Origin: Alphaproteobacteria bacterium
GTDB taxonomy: Bacteria; Pseudomonadota; Alphaproteobacteria; UBA8366
Length of the DNA: 38,170 bases
Direction of reading: 5' to 3'
Assembly: GCA_021774335.1 (NCBI GenBank)
Contig: JAJFJD010000034.1
Coordinates: 1 to 38,170, forward strand
In this document: positions 1-7,449 of the stretch, in pieces
Layout: each line of letters begins with the position of its first letter
Numbering within the stretch: the stretch's first letter is position 1
Position numbers and translations under genes: made by a program
Notes under the pieces: generated by a model
What the model was told of the DNA's origin: nothing
What the model saw: only the letters and a program-made list of their open reading frames with translations
Database searches by the model: none

Positions 1-359
1 CCGACGCCGACGCCGACGGTCACGCGGCCTTCCGACAAAACGTCGATGCTGGCCAGCATCTTCGCCGTCACCACCGGCTTGCGGTGGGGCAGAATCATGA
101 CGCGCGAGACCAGCCGAAGCCGCTTCGTCACCCCGGCGATAAAGGCCATGGTGGCAAGCTGTTCAAGGGAATCACCCTGCCCCGGAAAAGATCCGTCCAC
201 GGTGTAGGGATATTTCGAGGCGATCTCCATCGGGAACGCGATGTGATCGGCGATCATGACCGAGGCGAAGCCCGCCGACTCCCCCGCCTGCACGAAGCGG
301 GCAAGATCGGCCCGATTGGCCAGCGGCCCCCGGGTCGGCAGATAGAACCCAAAGCGCAT
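1..359 (-). CDS. LLM-class flavin-dependent oxidoreductase (luciferase-like), N-terminal part
   Basis: The frame is open from an ATG at 359 to the window edge and gives the first 119 residues; the C-terminal two thirds lie outside. The protein begins MRFGFYLPTRGP, followed by a segment on sampling nearby space (FASVMIADH) and, near residues 110-119, the VTVGVGVG loop. This is the usual N-terminal layout of the bacterial luciferase-like TIM barrel, whose members use FMN or F420 to oxidise or monooxygenate small organic substrates. A purine-rich ribosome site (AAGGGAGA) lies 6-7 bases before the start. The NIPSNAP gene ends 26 bases upstream on the same strand, so the two are probably co-transcribed. 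The substrate cannot be inferred from this fragment. Confidence 0.85.
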   Translation of the reverse strand, partial: MRFGFYLPTRGPLANRADLARFVQAGESAGFASVMIADHIAFPMEIASKYPYTVDGSFPGQGDSLEQLATMAFIAGVTKRLRLVSRVMILPHRKPVVTAKMLASIDVLSEGRVTVGVGV

Positions 360-385
360 ACGCGGTTCTCCCTTGATCACTGTGT

Positions 386-712
386 CTATTTGACCGACGA
401 GAAGGCCGTCGGTTGGAGAATCTGATTGCCGAGCGAGGCGACAATGGGGCCGTCCTTCTCGCTTTCCGCGCGGGCCGACAGCCAGTCCGGATCGCTCGCG
501 AAGGCGTTCCACTTTTCCTCGCGCTCGGCCAGCGAATCCCATTCAAGCATATAATAGAGATCGTTGTTGGATTCGCCGATGGCGACGGTCCAGAACCCGG
601 CCTGCCGAATGCCATGCTTTTCCCACAGCTTCAACGTCGTGTTCTCGAACCGGTTGAGCAGCGCCGGCAATCGCCCGGTAACGCAGTGATAAATCCGAAG
701 TTCATAGAGCAT
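386..712 (-). CDS. NIPSNAP family protein
   Basis: A 108-residue protein beginning MLYELRIYHC with the ferredoxin-like dimeric alpha/beta barrel pattern of the NIPSNAP family: an N-terminal YELRIY strand, a central KLWEKHGIRQAGFW segment and a YYMLEWDSLAERE strand-helix unit. Family members are small cytosolic proteins found beside catabolic oxidoreductases; their biochemical role is mostly unknown. The start at 712 has a strong GGGAGGG site about 9 bases upstream. The luciferase-like gene starts 26 bases downstream, which suggests a two-gene unit in which this protein could support or bind the same substrate (inference). Confidence 0.85.
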   Translation of the reverse strand: MLYELRIYHCVTGRLPALLNRFENTTLKLWEKHGIRQAGFWTVAIGESNNDLYYMLEWDSLAEREEKWNAFASDPDWLSARAESEKDGPIVASLGNQILQPTAFSSVK

Positions 713-866
713 GGCATTGTCCCTCCCACGTGATGCGCTAAATCCTTTTCAACAATCCTATCCGAGATAAGCGCGGCGGTCTTGTCTGCCCCGATCGGTT
801 GATCATGCGGCGCTTCGGTTGGTACTGTTTCATATTCCCAATTTTTGCGCGTTCAGGAGAGCCAGC

Positions 867-1694
867 ATGCGAAAAGGCAGCACGGAAATCGAGGCCGGTG
901 CGATTAAGTTCATGGTCCGGCAAGAGCAGTGGGACGGCAACATCCACAGCCACCCCGACCAGGGCGTCGTGATCTTCGTGCAGGGGCAGGCCGATGGGGC
1001 GGAAACGACGCTCCTGCGCTTCAACTGCTTCGACATCGAGCGTAGCTACATCTACGCGCCCGAGGGCAAGAGCAAGCTCTGCCGAATGGATCCGATCGTC
1101 GACGGAAATCCGGTCGGCTGGAGCGTGCGGCAGATGCGCGCCAACCTTCCGGCGATGCTGGCCGCCTCTGGCTACGAAAACGTCGCCGGCGATCTCGACA
1201 TGGCGCTGGTCTCCGCGAAGCTGGATGAGGTGGAAGCGGCAGCCCGCGAAGCCTTCGTCGATGGGCGGCGCACGGTCAAGCATAACCGCGGTACCGATAT
1301 GTTCGAAGCCGGTAACATCCGCTTCGGTCTGGAGATGCGGACGTTGAACGACGGCGACGGCGGGCTCGCGATCCACGTGCTGACCGATCTGGCGGGTACG
1401 CCAAGCGATTCCTATTCCGAAGAAACGGAAATCCTGGCCTTCGACTGTTTCGACAACGCCCCGCACTACCATTACGGACCACGCTACAAGAACCACCGCA
1501 TCTACTGGGACAAAACGCTGATCCCCGATCAGCTGGAATGGACGCTCGACGCTTTGAAGGCACGCAAGCTGCGCCCGATGATCGAGGCGGCGGGATATCC
1601 GGATGTAGCGTTGGCGCTCGACGAAGAACTGGTCGCGGCTGTCTTACCGGACATCGAAGCGAAAGCGCGGGAACTGCAACCCAAGACGGCGTGA
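867..1694 (+). CDS. Protein of unknown function with two tandem homologous halves
   Basis: A 275-residue soluble protein, no signal peptide, that I do not recognise as a named family. Residues about 8-130 and 146-270 are clearly related: IEAGAIKF against FEAGNIRF, LLRFNCFD against ILAFDCFD, then AASGYENV against AAGYPDV, ending EVEAAAREA against DIEAKAREL. Each half holds a beta-rich N-terminal section with His, Asp and Cys residues around the FxCFD motif, and a helical C-terminal section. I chose the ATG at 867 because CAGGAGA lies 7-10 bases before it; an earlier in-frame start at 819 lacks such a site and adds unrelated residues. It is transcribed divergently from the NIPSNAP gene and convergently with the TIGR02117-like gene. 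Function unknown. Confidence 0.8.
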   Translation: MRKGSTEIEAGAIKFMVRQEQWDGNIHSHPDQGVVIFVQGQADGAETTLLRFNCFDIERSYIYAPEGKSKLCRMDPIVDGNPVGWSVRQMRANLPAMLAASGYENVAGDLDMALVSAKLDEVEAAAREAFVDGRRTVKHNRGTDMFEAGNIRFGLEMRTLNDGDGGLAIHVLTDLAGTPSDSYSEETEILAFDCFDNAPHYHYGPRYKNHRIYWDKTLIPDQLEWTLDALKARKLRPMIEAAGYPDVALALDEELVAAVLPDIEAKARELQPKTA

Positions 1695-1710
1695 CGCAGA
1701 ACTCGGCGCG

Positions 1711-2343
1711 CTAGCAACCACCGTCCAGTGCGGCGATCTGATCCATCACGCCGCCGGACGTGGTCGCCTCGGATGGGTCTATGACAACACCGCCGGCCTG
1801 CAATGCTTCCGCCGTCCAGGTGTTGCAGGTGCGGTCGAGCGAGTAGCTGCCCTCGCCCTTGAAGAAATAGCTTCGCCCGTACAGCCCGCGTTTGACCGGC
1901 GTCGGCTCGCCATCCGCGTCCCGCGTGAACCCGGCCTGCACGAAGGCCAGCAGCTTGCGATACCCCGCCGCCGTCATCCGCACCGGCTTTACCGTGCTTT
2001 CCGGGAAGTTCCCAGTCGGCGCGGGGTCGAAGGCATAGACATGCATTACCGCATCGGTCGGCGAAAACAGTGCCCGCAGCGCCAGCGTGAAGGACGTCTC
2101 CTCGGCCTGATAGAAGGCCGCATCCCCCCACCCCACCTCGATCCATCGCTTGTCGTCGAAAAAGGTCGTCCGCAACGACTCCCGCGGCTTGAAATCCTGC
2201 GCCAGGACCATCAGCCCGGTATGCCAACCGTGATCGGCAACGTAGACAGTGCGGCAGTCGGTCGCCGGAGAAGTCGTATCAGCCTGGGCAACGCCGCAAC
2301 CCAGCAGCAGGAAAAACGCCACCGTGCGTGCGAGCGGACCCAT
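1711..2343 (-). CDS. TIGR02117 / DUF2459-like exported protein
   Basis: A 210-residue protein with an N-terminal signal peptide (hydrophobic residues 5-18, likely cleavage after AQA near residue 21). It carries the HGWHTG motif at residues 38-43, the WIEVGWGDAAFY segment, and a Cys in RTCNTWTA in the C-terminal third. Together these are typical of the TIGR02117 / DUF2459 family, which has a predicted papain/NlpC-like Cys-His arrangement and no established substrate. Its start codon lies one base after the stop codon of the MaoC gene, so translation of the two is probably coupled. The family assignment is from recognisable motifs; any peptidase activity is inference. Confidence 0.8.
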   Translation of the reverse strand: MGPLARTVAFFLLLGCGVAQADTTSPATDCRTVYVADHGWHTGLMVLAQDFKPRESLRTTFFDDKRWIEVGWGDAAFYQAEETSFTLALRALFSPTDAVMHVYAFDPAPTGNFPESTVKPVRMTAAGYRKLLAFVQAGFTRDADGEPTPVKRGLYGRSYFFKGEGSYSLDRTCNTWTAEALQAGGVVIDPSEATTSGGVMDQIAALDGGC

Positions 2344-2344
2344 T

Positions 2345-2800
2345 TCAACCGGCCGCGCTACGCTTCTTCAGGATGCAGGTGCTGGTGAAATGCATGACGT
2401 CGATATCGTCCTGGTTCCGCGCGGTCAGCTTGAAGGACATGGTGCCGCGGTCGGCCTTGGAACGGGACGGCGTGAGCGACACGATCTCGACAGTGCAGCG
2501 CAGCGTGTCGCCGGGGCGGACCGGCGCGGTCCAGCGCACCTCATCCAGGCCGAGGCCGATGATGTTTGATTCCGCGACATAGCCCATGTCGTAGAACAGC
2601 CGGAAGCAGACCGACATGGTGTGGAAGCCGCTGGCGATCAGCTCGCCGAACGGCCCCGCATCGGCGGTTTGGCGATCAATGTGCATCGGCTGCGGGTCGT
2701 ATCGCATGGCGTAGTCAACGATCTGCGATTCCGTGATCGTCATGCCACGCGTCTCAAAACTGTCGCCGACCGTCCAATCCTCGAAATAGCGGCTGGTCAT
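2345..2800 (-). CDS. MaoC family (R)-specific enoyl-CoA hydratase/dehydratase
   Basis: A 151-residue hot-dog-fold protein. The catalytic motif of R-specific hydratases is visible as DPQPMH, giving the Asp35/His40 pair, followed by the usual helix (GELIASGFHTMSVCFRL) and the C-terminal TLRCTVEI strand. These enzymes hydrate trans-2-enoyl-CoA or dehydrate 3-hydroxyacyl-CoA in fatty-acid and organic-acid breakdown. I placed the start at 2800 (MTSRYFEDW), because GAGGGAA lies 5-6 bases upstream; another in-frame start at 2818 would add six residues. It is the first gene of a two-gene unit with the TIGR02117-like gene. Confidence 0.88.
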   Translation of the reverse strand: MTSRYFEDWTVGDSFETRGMTITESQIVDYAMRYDPQPMHIDRQTADAGPFGELIASGFHTMSVCFRLFYDMGYVAESNIIGLGLDEVRWTAPVRPGDTLRCTVEIVSLTPSRSKADRGTMSFKLTARNQDDIDVMHFTSTCILKKRSAAG

Positions 2801-2826
2801 TGCTTCCCTCAACGCCATATCTCGTC

Positions 2827-2884
2827 ATTCCCGCGCACGCGGGAATCCACATTGCCGCCCCTGGACTCCCGCTTTCGCGGGAGT
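2827..2884. repeat. Pair of palindromic REP/BIME-like elements
   Basis: Two hairpins lie back to back in the gap between the MaoC gene and the dehydrogenase gene. The first is ATTCCCGCG-CA-CGCGGGAAT at 2827-2846, and the second is ACTCCCGC-TTTC-GCGGGAGT at 2865-2884. Flanking GTCA and TGAC make the whole unit roughly symmetric, as in bacterial interspersed mosaic elements. The sequence type is the common proteobacterial one whose spurious translation reads SFPRTREST. It may also act as a transcription terminator or mRNA stabiliser for the leftward dehydrogenase gene that ends at 2910 (inference). Confidence 0.75.
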
Positions 2885-2909
2885 GACACAGAGAGTGTCG
2901 CTCGGCGGC

Positions 2910-3986
2910 TTATTCCACCGCGTCGGCGATGGCCTTGCCCAGGTCCTGCGTGTTCGCCTTGCCGCCCATGTCGGGGGTCAGCGGTGCGCCGGACTCCGAC
3001 AACACCGTTTCGATGGCTTTGACGATTGCCGCGCCCGCTTCGGGCTGGCCCAAATGGTCGAGCATCATGGAGGCCGACCAGATCTGGCCGATCGGATTGG
3101 CGATTCCCTGGCCCGCGATGTCCGGCGCCGAGCCGTGGACCGGCTCGAACATGGACGGATGATCGCGTTCGGGATTGATATTGGCCGACGGCGCCACCGC
3201 GATGGTGCCGGTCACGCCCGGGCCGAGATCGGACAGAATGTCACCGAACAGGTTGCTGCCGACCACCACGTCGAACCAATCCGGATGCTGCACGAAATGC
3301 GCGGTCAGGATGTCGATGTGATATTGGTCGGTCTTGATGTCCGGATACTGTTCCGACATCGCCGCGAAGCGCTCGTCCCAGTATGGCATGGTGAAGATGA
3401 TGCCGTTCGACTTGGTCGCGGAGGTCACATGCTTGCCGTCGCGCTTCATGCCCAGCTCGAAGGCGTATTTCAGGATCCGGTCGACGCCCATGCGTGTGAA
3501 GATCGACTCCTGGATAACGGTCTCGTTCGGCAGGCCCTCATAGATTCGACCACCGGTCGAGGAATACTCGCCTTCGCAATTCTCGCGGACCACATAGAAG
3601 TCGATATCGCCGGGCTCGTAGCCATGCACCGGCGCGGTGATGCCGGGCAACAGGCGCACCGGGCGCAGATTCACGTATTGCTGGAACTCGCGGCGGATCG
3701 GGATCAGCAGGCCCCAGAGCGAGACGTGATCGGGGACATTCGGGAATCCGCAGGCGCCGAGAAAGATCGCATCTTTGTCGCGCAGCTGATCGATACCGTC
3801 GTCGGGCATCATGCTGCCGACCTTGGCGTAGCGTTCGCAGCTCCAGTCGTAGTCGGTATATTCGTACTCGATACCGTATTTCTGGCCGACCGCGTCGAGC
3901 ACCCGCAACCCTTCAGGGACGACCTCGTTGCCGATGCCGTCGCCGGGAATATTCGCGATCTTGAATTTCGTCGTGTTCTCACTCAT
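2910..3986 (-). CDS. Tartrate/D-malate/3-isopropylmalate-type dehydrogenase
   Basis: A 358-residue NAD-dependent beta-hydroxyacid oxidative decarboxylase of the isocitrate/isopropylmalate superfamily. It shows the PGDGIG nucleotide-binding start at residues 14-19, the NLRPVRLLPG segment with a substrate-binding arginine, the VVRENCEGEY loop, a DxxxD metal-site stretch (FGDILSDLGPG), and the HGSAPDIAGQGIANP adenine-binding motif. The layout is closest in feel to tartrate dehydrogenase/D-malate dehydrogenase (TtuC/DmlA) rather than LeuB, because of the short REN-C-EGEYS loop and the absence of leucine-pathway neighbours. It stands alone between a palindromic repeat and the parA-like gene. The exact substrate (D-malate, L-tartrate or a homologue) is not determined by sequence. 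Confidence 0.85.
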   Translation of the reverse strand: MSENTTKFKIANIPGDGIGNEVVPEGLRVLDAVGQKYGIEYEYTDYDWSCERYAKVGSMMPDDGIDQLRDKDAIFLGACGFPNVPDHVSLWGLLIPIRREFQQYVNLRPVRLLPGITAPVHGYEPGDIDFYVVRENCEGEYSSTGGRIYEGLPNETVIQESIFTRMGVDRILKYAFELGMKRDGKHVTSATKSNGIIFTMPYWDERFAAMSEQYPDIKTDQYHIDILTAHFVQHPDWFDVVVGSNLFGDILSDLGPGVTGTIAVAPSANINPERDHPSMFEPVHGSAPDIAGQGIANPIGQIWSASMMLDHLGQPEAGAAIVKAIETVLSESGAPLTPDMGGKANTQDLGKAIADAVE

Positions 3987-4076
3987 AGCGTCCGCTCCCT
4001 GTAATCCGGGCGGAGCCTAACGGCCAAATGCCGGAAACGCAAAATCCTGAAATGGCCCCACTCGATGCCAGTCCGA

Positions 4077-4715
4077 TCAGGCCCGGCGCATGATTTCCCG
4101 GGCCAACGCGCGCACCTCGGTCGCCGCAACGCTGCGCGCCCGGGTTTCCAGTACAGTCCGCCCGGCGCCGATGCTTTCGGCAAAGGCGATGCGATTGCCG
4201 AGCGGCGATTTCGCAACCCGCACCTTGTATTCGCCGAGCCGGGTGATCATCGTCGCCGTCAGCAGGGCGCGCGGCGTCACGCGGTTCAGCACCAGCAGCA
4301 CCGGCTTCTTTTGGGCCGCCGCGATCTCGAGTGTCGGCATGGTCGCCCAGAAATCGAGCGGCGTCGGCTGGACCGGTATGACGACCAACGTGGCGGCCCG
4401 TATCACCGCATTCGCCGAGGTCGACGCATGCGGCGGCATGTCGACCAGAACCGCGTCATGGCTGCGCGCCAGTTTGCGGGCTTCGTCCACGGCGCGGCTG
4501 CCCTTGGCCCGGCGGAAGGTGATGCCGGTTTGATCGGCGCCGAGATAATGCTCCCGTGCCTCATACCAAACGCTGGTGCTGCCCTGCGGATCGGTATCGA
4601 GGATCGCGATCTTCTTGCCCCGCTGCTGGGCCCAGGCGACCGCAAGATGAACCGCTACCGTCGTCTTACCCGCGCCGCCCTTTTGCTGCGCGACCGTAAA
4701 GATCTTCCCCGCCAT
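4077..4715 (-). CDS. Orphan ParA/MinD-type P-loop ATPase
   Basis: A 212-residue deviant-Walker ATPase. Walker A is KGGAGKTT at residues 12-19 with the signature lysine (K12), the A-prime region reads ILDTDPQGS near residue 40, and the Walker B-like segment reads VLVDMPPHAST. This size is that of small ParA/MipZ-like proteins that use ATP-dependent dimerisation on DNA or surfaces to position cargo. No ParB, parS-like array, dnaA or replication gene is next to it, so a chromosome- or plasmid-partition role is not supported here. It is divergent from the Sua5 gene with 117 bases between their starts. The cargo is unknown. Confidence 0.85.
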   Translation of the reverse strand: MAGKIFTVAQQKGGAGKTTVAVHLAVAWAQQRGKKIAILDTDPQGSTSVWYEAREHYLGADQTGITFRRAKGSRAVDEARKLARSHDAVLVDMPPHASTSANAVIRAATLVVIPVQPTPLDFWATMPTLEIAAAQKKPVLLVLNRVTPRALLTATMITRLGEYKVRVAKSPLGNRIAFAESIGAGRTVLETRARSVAATEVRALAREIMRRA

Positions 4716-4832
4716 GACTCCCCCGTCGATACTTCGAATCCCGAACGCCCAAAGTGCCGTCTGGTACAGACAGAGGCAACCCCCAAACCACGATCGCTTG
4801 CCACAATCGCCCCGCCCGTGTAAGGCAGCGAC

Positions 4833-5786
4833 ATGGACTGCATTGCCCCCATGAACCCGAAATCAATCGCGCGCGCCGCCGAATTGCTGCGCCGTGGCGA
4901 GCTGGTCGCGTTCCCGACCGAAACGGTTTATGGCCTCGGCGCGAACGCCACCAACGACACCGCCGTCGCCCGCATCTTCGAAGCCAAAAACAGGCCGAGT
5001 TTCAATCCCTTGATCGTGCATGTCCCCGACCCGGAAACAGCGGCGGCCTATGCTGTATTCACGCCGATGGCGGAGGCGATAGCGGCTCGGTTCTGGCCCG
5101 GCCCGCTGACCCTGGTCCTACCGCGACGACCCGACTGCGGCTTGTCGCGCCTGACCAGCGCCGGGCTCGATACCGTGGCGATGCGGGTACCCTCACATGA
5201 CCGCGCGCGGCAGTTGCTACGAAGCGCCGGTATCCCGATTGCAGCACCAAGCGCGAATCGGTCGGGCCTTTTGAGTTCGACCACGGCCGAGCATGTCGCG
5301 GATCAATTGGGCGACCATGTCTCGATGATCCTGGATGATGGCCCTTGCGCTATCGGTCTGGAATCGACCGTGCTCGACCTATCGGAAGAAACACCGGCAA
5401 TCCTGCGCCAGGGTGGCCTGCCGCAAGAAGAAATCGAAGATGCTCTCGGCGGACCCGTCGCGATTGCTAGCGCCGACGACGACGCGCCGAAGTCGCCCGG
5501 CATGCTGACCCGGCACTACGCCCCGTCCCAACCGCTGCGGATGAACGCATCCACCGCGCAACCGGGCGAGGCATTGCTCGGCTTCGGTAGGGTGATGGAG
5601 GCAACGAAGAATCTGAGTCCGGATGGCGACTTGGTCGAGGCGGCGGCAAACCTGTTCGCCTTTCTGCACGCGCTCGACACACCGGATCACGACGGCATTG
5701 CCGTCTCACCGATCCCCGAAACAGGCCTCGGCCGGGCGATCAATGACCGCCTGCGCCGCGCCGCAGCAGTCGGCGAGACCGATTAA
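4833..5786 (+). CDS. sua5: L-threonylcarbamoyladenylate synthase, Sua5 type
   Basis: A 317-residue enzyme that makes threonylcarbamoyl-AMP from threonine, bicarbonate and ATP, the first step of the t6A37 modification of tRNAs reading ANN codons. The YrdC/TsaC domain covers about residues 10-200 with PTETVYGLGANA, KNRPSFNPL and PSANRSG motifs. A linker with SPGMLTRHYAP leads to the C-terminal Sua5 domain, so this is the long two-domain form rather than the short TsaC form. AAGG is placed about 8 bases before the ATG at 4833; a second in-frame ATG at 4851 is possible. Its TAA stop overlaps the stop codon of the converging chemoreceptor gene. Confidence 0.93.
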   Translation: MDCIAPMNPKSIARAAELLRRGELVAFPTETVYGLGANATNDTAVARIFEAKNRPSFNPLIVHVPDPETAAAYAVFTPMAEAIAARFWPGPLTLVLPRRPDCGLSRLTSAGLDTVAMRVPSHDRARQLLRSAGIPIAAPSANRSGLLSSTTAEHVADQLGDHVSMILDDGPCAIGLESTVLDLSEETPAILRQGGLPQEEIEDALGGPVAIASADDDAPKSPGMLTRHYAPSQPLRMNASTAQPGEALLGFGRVMEATKNLSPDGDLVEAAANLFAFLHALDTPDHDGIAVSPIPETGLGRAINDRLRRAAAVGETD

Positions 5787-7441
5787 GCGACCTTCACCTT
5801 CTGCAGGAAGGTCGTGACGCCTTGGCGCAAGGTTTCCGACTGCTCCGATAATGCCGACGCCGCTTCCAGGACTTCCTGGGCCGACGCGCCGGTTTCGGAC
5901 GCGGCCTGCGTCACCTCGTCGATGGTACCGCTGACCGCTTTGGTCCCGGATGCCGCCTGCTGCGTATTTTGGGCTATTTCCAGCGTCGCCGTACGCTGCT
6001 CGTCGACCGCCGTCGCGACGGACTGCGCGATGCCGCCTAGTTCGCCGATCGTCTCGCCAATCCCTTCGATGGCCGACACGGCATCTCCGGTGACCGACTG
6101 GATCTCGCCAATCTGCGCGCCGATTTCCTCGGTCGCCTGCGCAGTCTGATTGGCCAGATTCTTCACTTCGGATGCGACGACCGAGAAGCCTTTACCCGCT
6201 TCACCGGCGCGCGCAGCTTCAATCGTGGCGTTAAGCGCGAGCAGGTTGGTCTGCTCCGCAATGTCATGGATCAAGTTAACAACCTCACCGATCTTATTGG
6301 CTGCTGTCGCGAGGCCTTGCACCGTCACATTGGTTCGCTCCGCTTCGCCGTTCGCCCGGGCCGCGATTTCGGTGGACTTGTTGACCTGGATATTCGTGTC
6401 GCTGATTAACTTAAACAAATCATCGGCCGCCGCGGCAACCGTCTCAACGTTGCCGGTCGCCGCCGCGGATGCCGACGCGACAGAGGAGGCCCGCTCGTTC
6501 GTAGACCCGGCCGTCGTCGTCATGGACTTGGCCGTTTCCTGCAAACGGGCCGCCGACTGGGAGACCGTTTCGACGACACCCATGACCTGATTTTCGAAAT
6601 CGTCGGCGAGGGCTTGCATCGCCGCCTTCTTCTCTAGCTCGGCCTGGATCCGTTCGTCCTTCTTACTGGTCCGGAATTCCTCCATCTGGATCGCGTTCTC
6701 TTTAAAGACCTGAACGGATTGGGCCATCTCGCCGATCTCATCCTTACGCCCGATCGCAGACACATCCTGATCGAGATCACCCTCCGATAGCTTGATCATT
6801 GTCTGTTTGAGCTGTTCGAGCGGCCGGGTCAGGTTCCAGGCAATCCCCAAGGCGAGGAGAATGCCGACGATCAGGCTCAGCACCAACGCGCCGGTCGACC
6901 AAAGGGACAGCGATTGGCTCTGCGAGGCCGTCTCTTCGCGCAGGGCCTGGGCATCAGCAATGGTGATGGACACCAACGCGTTAAGCCGTTTGGCAACACC
7001 CTTTTCCAGCCGCGTCATGACATGAGGCGACGGAATAGTCCGTGCCGGCGCCTTTCCCAATAGTTGCAGCGCCAAGGTATGCCATTGATCGCTGACCTTG
7101 ATCACGTCTTGAACGGTCTTTGCCGCCTTATCCGACATCGTGCGTGTCTGCACGGTCATGATATCGGCCTGAAACGCCGCGTAGAGAGTTTCATACGTCT
7201 TCAGCGACACTTTGCTGTCGATAGGATGCGTCATTTCGAGCACCGACATGACATGTGCATCCGCATCTCGGAACCGGCTCCAGGCGCCACGCGCTCCGGC
7301 AACTGCGGTTAGGGGCTTTTCGAAAACGACATCGGTCGTCTCGGCGATGGTCGAGATGCTCCGAATCATGAAAAGGCCCTGGATCACGCCGATGGCGACA
7401 ACAGCGAGAAATCCTAAGAGAATCTTTTGTTTGATCGACAT
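5783..7441 (-). CDS. Methyl-accepting chemotaxis protein
   Basis: A 552-residue membrane chemoreceptor. TM1 is about residues 8-28, the periplasmic helical (four-helix-bundle type) sensor about 29-178, TM2 about 179-202, HAMP about 203-256, then the long cytoplasmic coiled coil. The conserved hairpin tip that contacts CheA/CheW is seen as EQTNLLALNATIEAARAGEA near residues 396-415. There is no C-terminal CheR-tethering pentapeptide; the protein ends TFLQKVKVA. The upstream dihaem peroxidase gene ends 8 bases before this start, so the two are almost certainly one transcript. That linkage suggests the receptor responds to redox, peroxide or respiratory state, but the ligand is not shown by sequence. 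Confidence 0.95.
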   Translation of the reverse strand: MSIKQKILLGFLAVVAIGVIQGLFMIRSISTIAETTDVVFEKPLTAVAGARGAWSRFRDADAHVMSVLEMTHPIDSKVSLKTYETLYAAFQADIMTVQTRTMSDKAAKTVQDVIKVSDQWHTLALQLLGKAPARTIPSPHVMTRLEKGVAKRLNALVSITIADAQALREETASQSQSLSLWSTGALVLSLIVGILLALGIAWNLTRPLEQLKQTMIKLSEGDLDQDVSAIGRKDEIGEMAQSVQVFKENAIQMEEFRTSKKDERIQAELEKKAAMQALADDFENQVMGVVETVSQSAARLQETAKSMTTTAGSTNERASSVASASAAATGNVETVAAAADDLFKLISDTNIQVNKSTEIAARANGEAERTNVTVQGLATAANKIGEVVNLIHDIAEQTNLLALNATIEAARAGEAGKGFSVVASEVKNLANQTAQATEEIGAQIGEIQSVTGDAVSAIEGIGETIGELGGIAQSVATAVDEQRTATLEIAQNTQQAASGTKAVSGTIDEVTQAASETGASAQEVLEAASALSEQSETLRQGVTTFLQKVKVA

Positions 7442-7449
7442 TATCGGCC

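Noticed and set aside
2883..4004. Long plus-strand open frame opposite the tartrate-type dehydrogenase
   Set aside because: It lies antisense to a gene with complete family motifs; open antisense frames are common in high-GC DNA, and its composition (rich in Arg, His, Gly) has no domain.
4077..4832. Replication or partition origin near the ParA gene
   Set aside because: No ParB, parS-type repeats, DnaA boxes or replication genes are seen.
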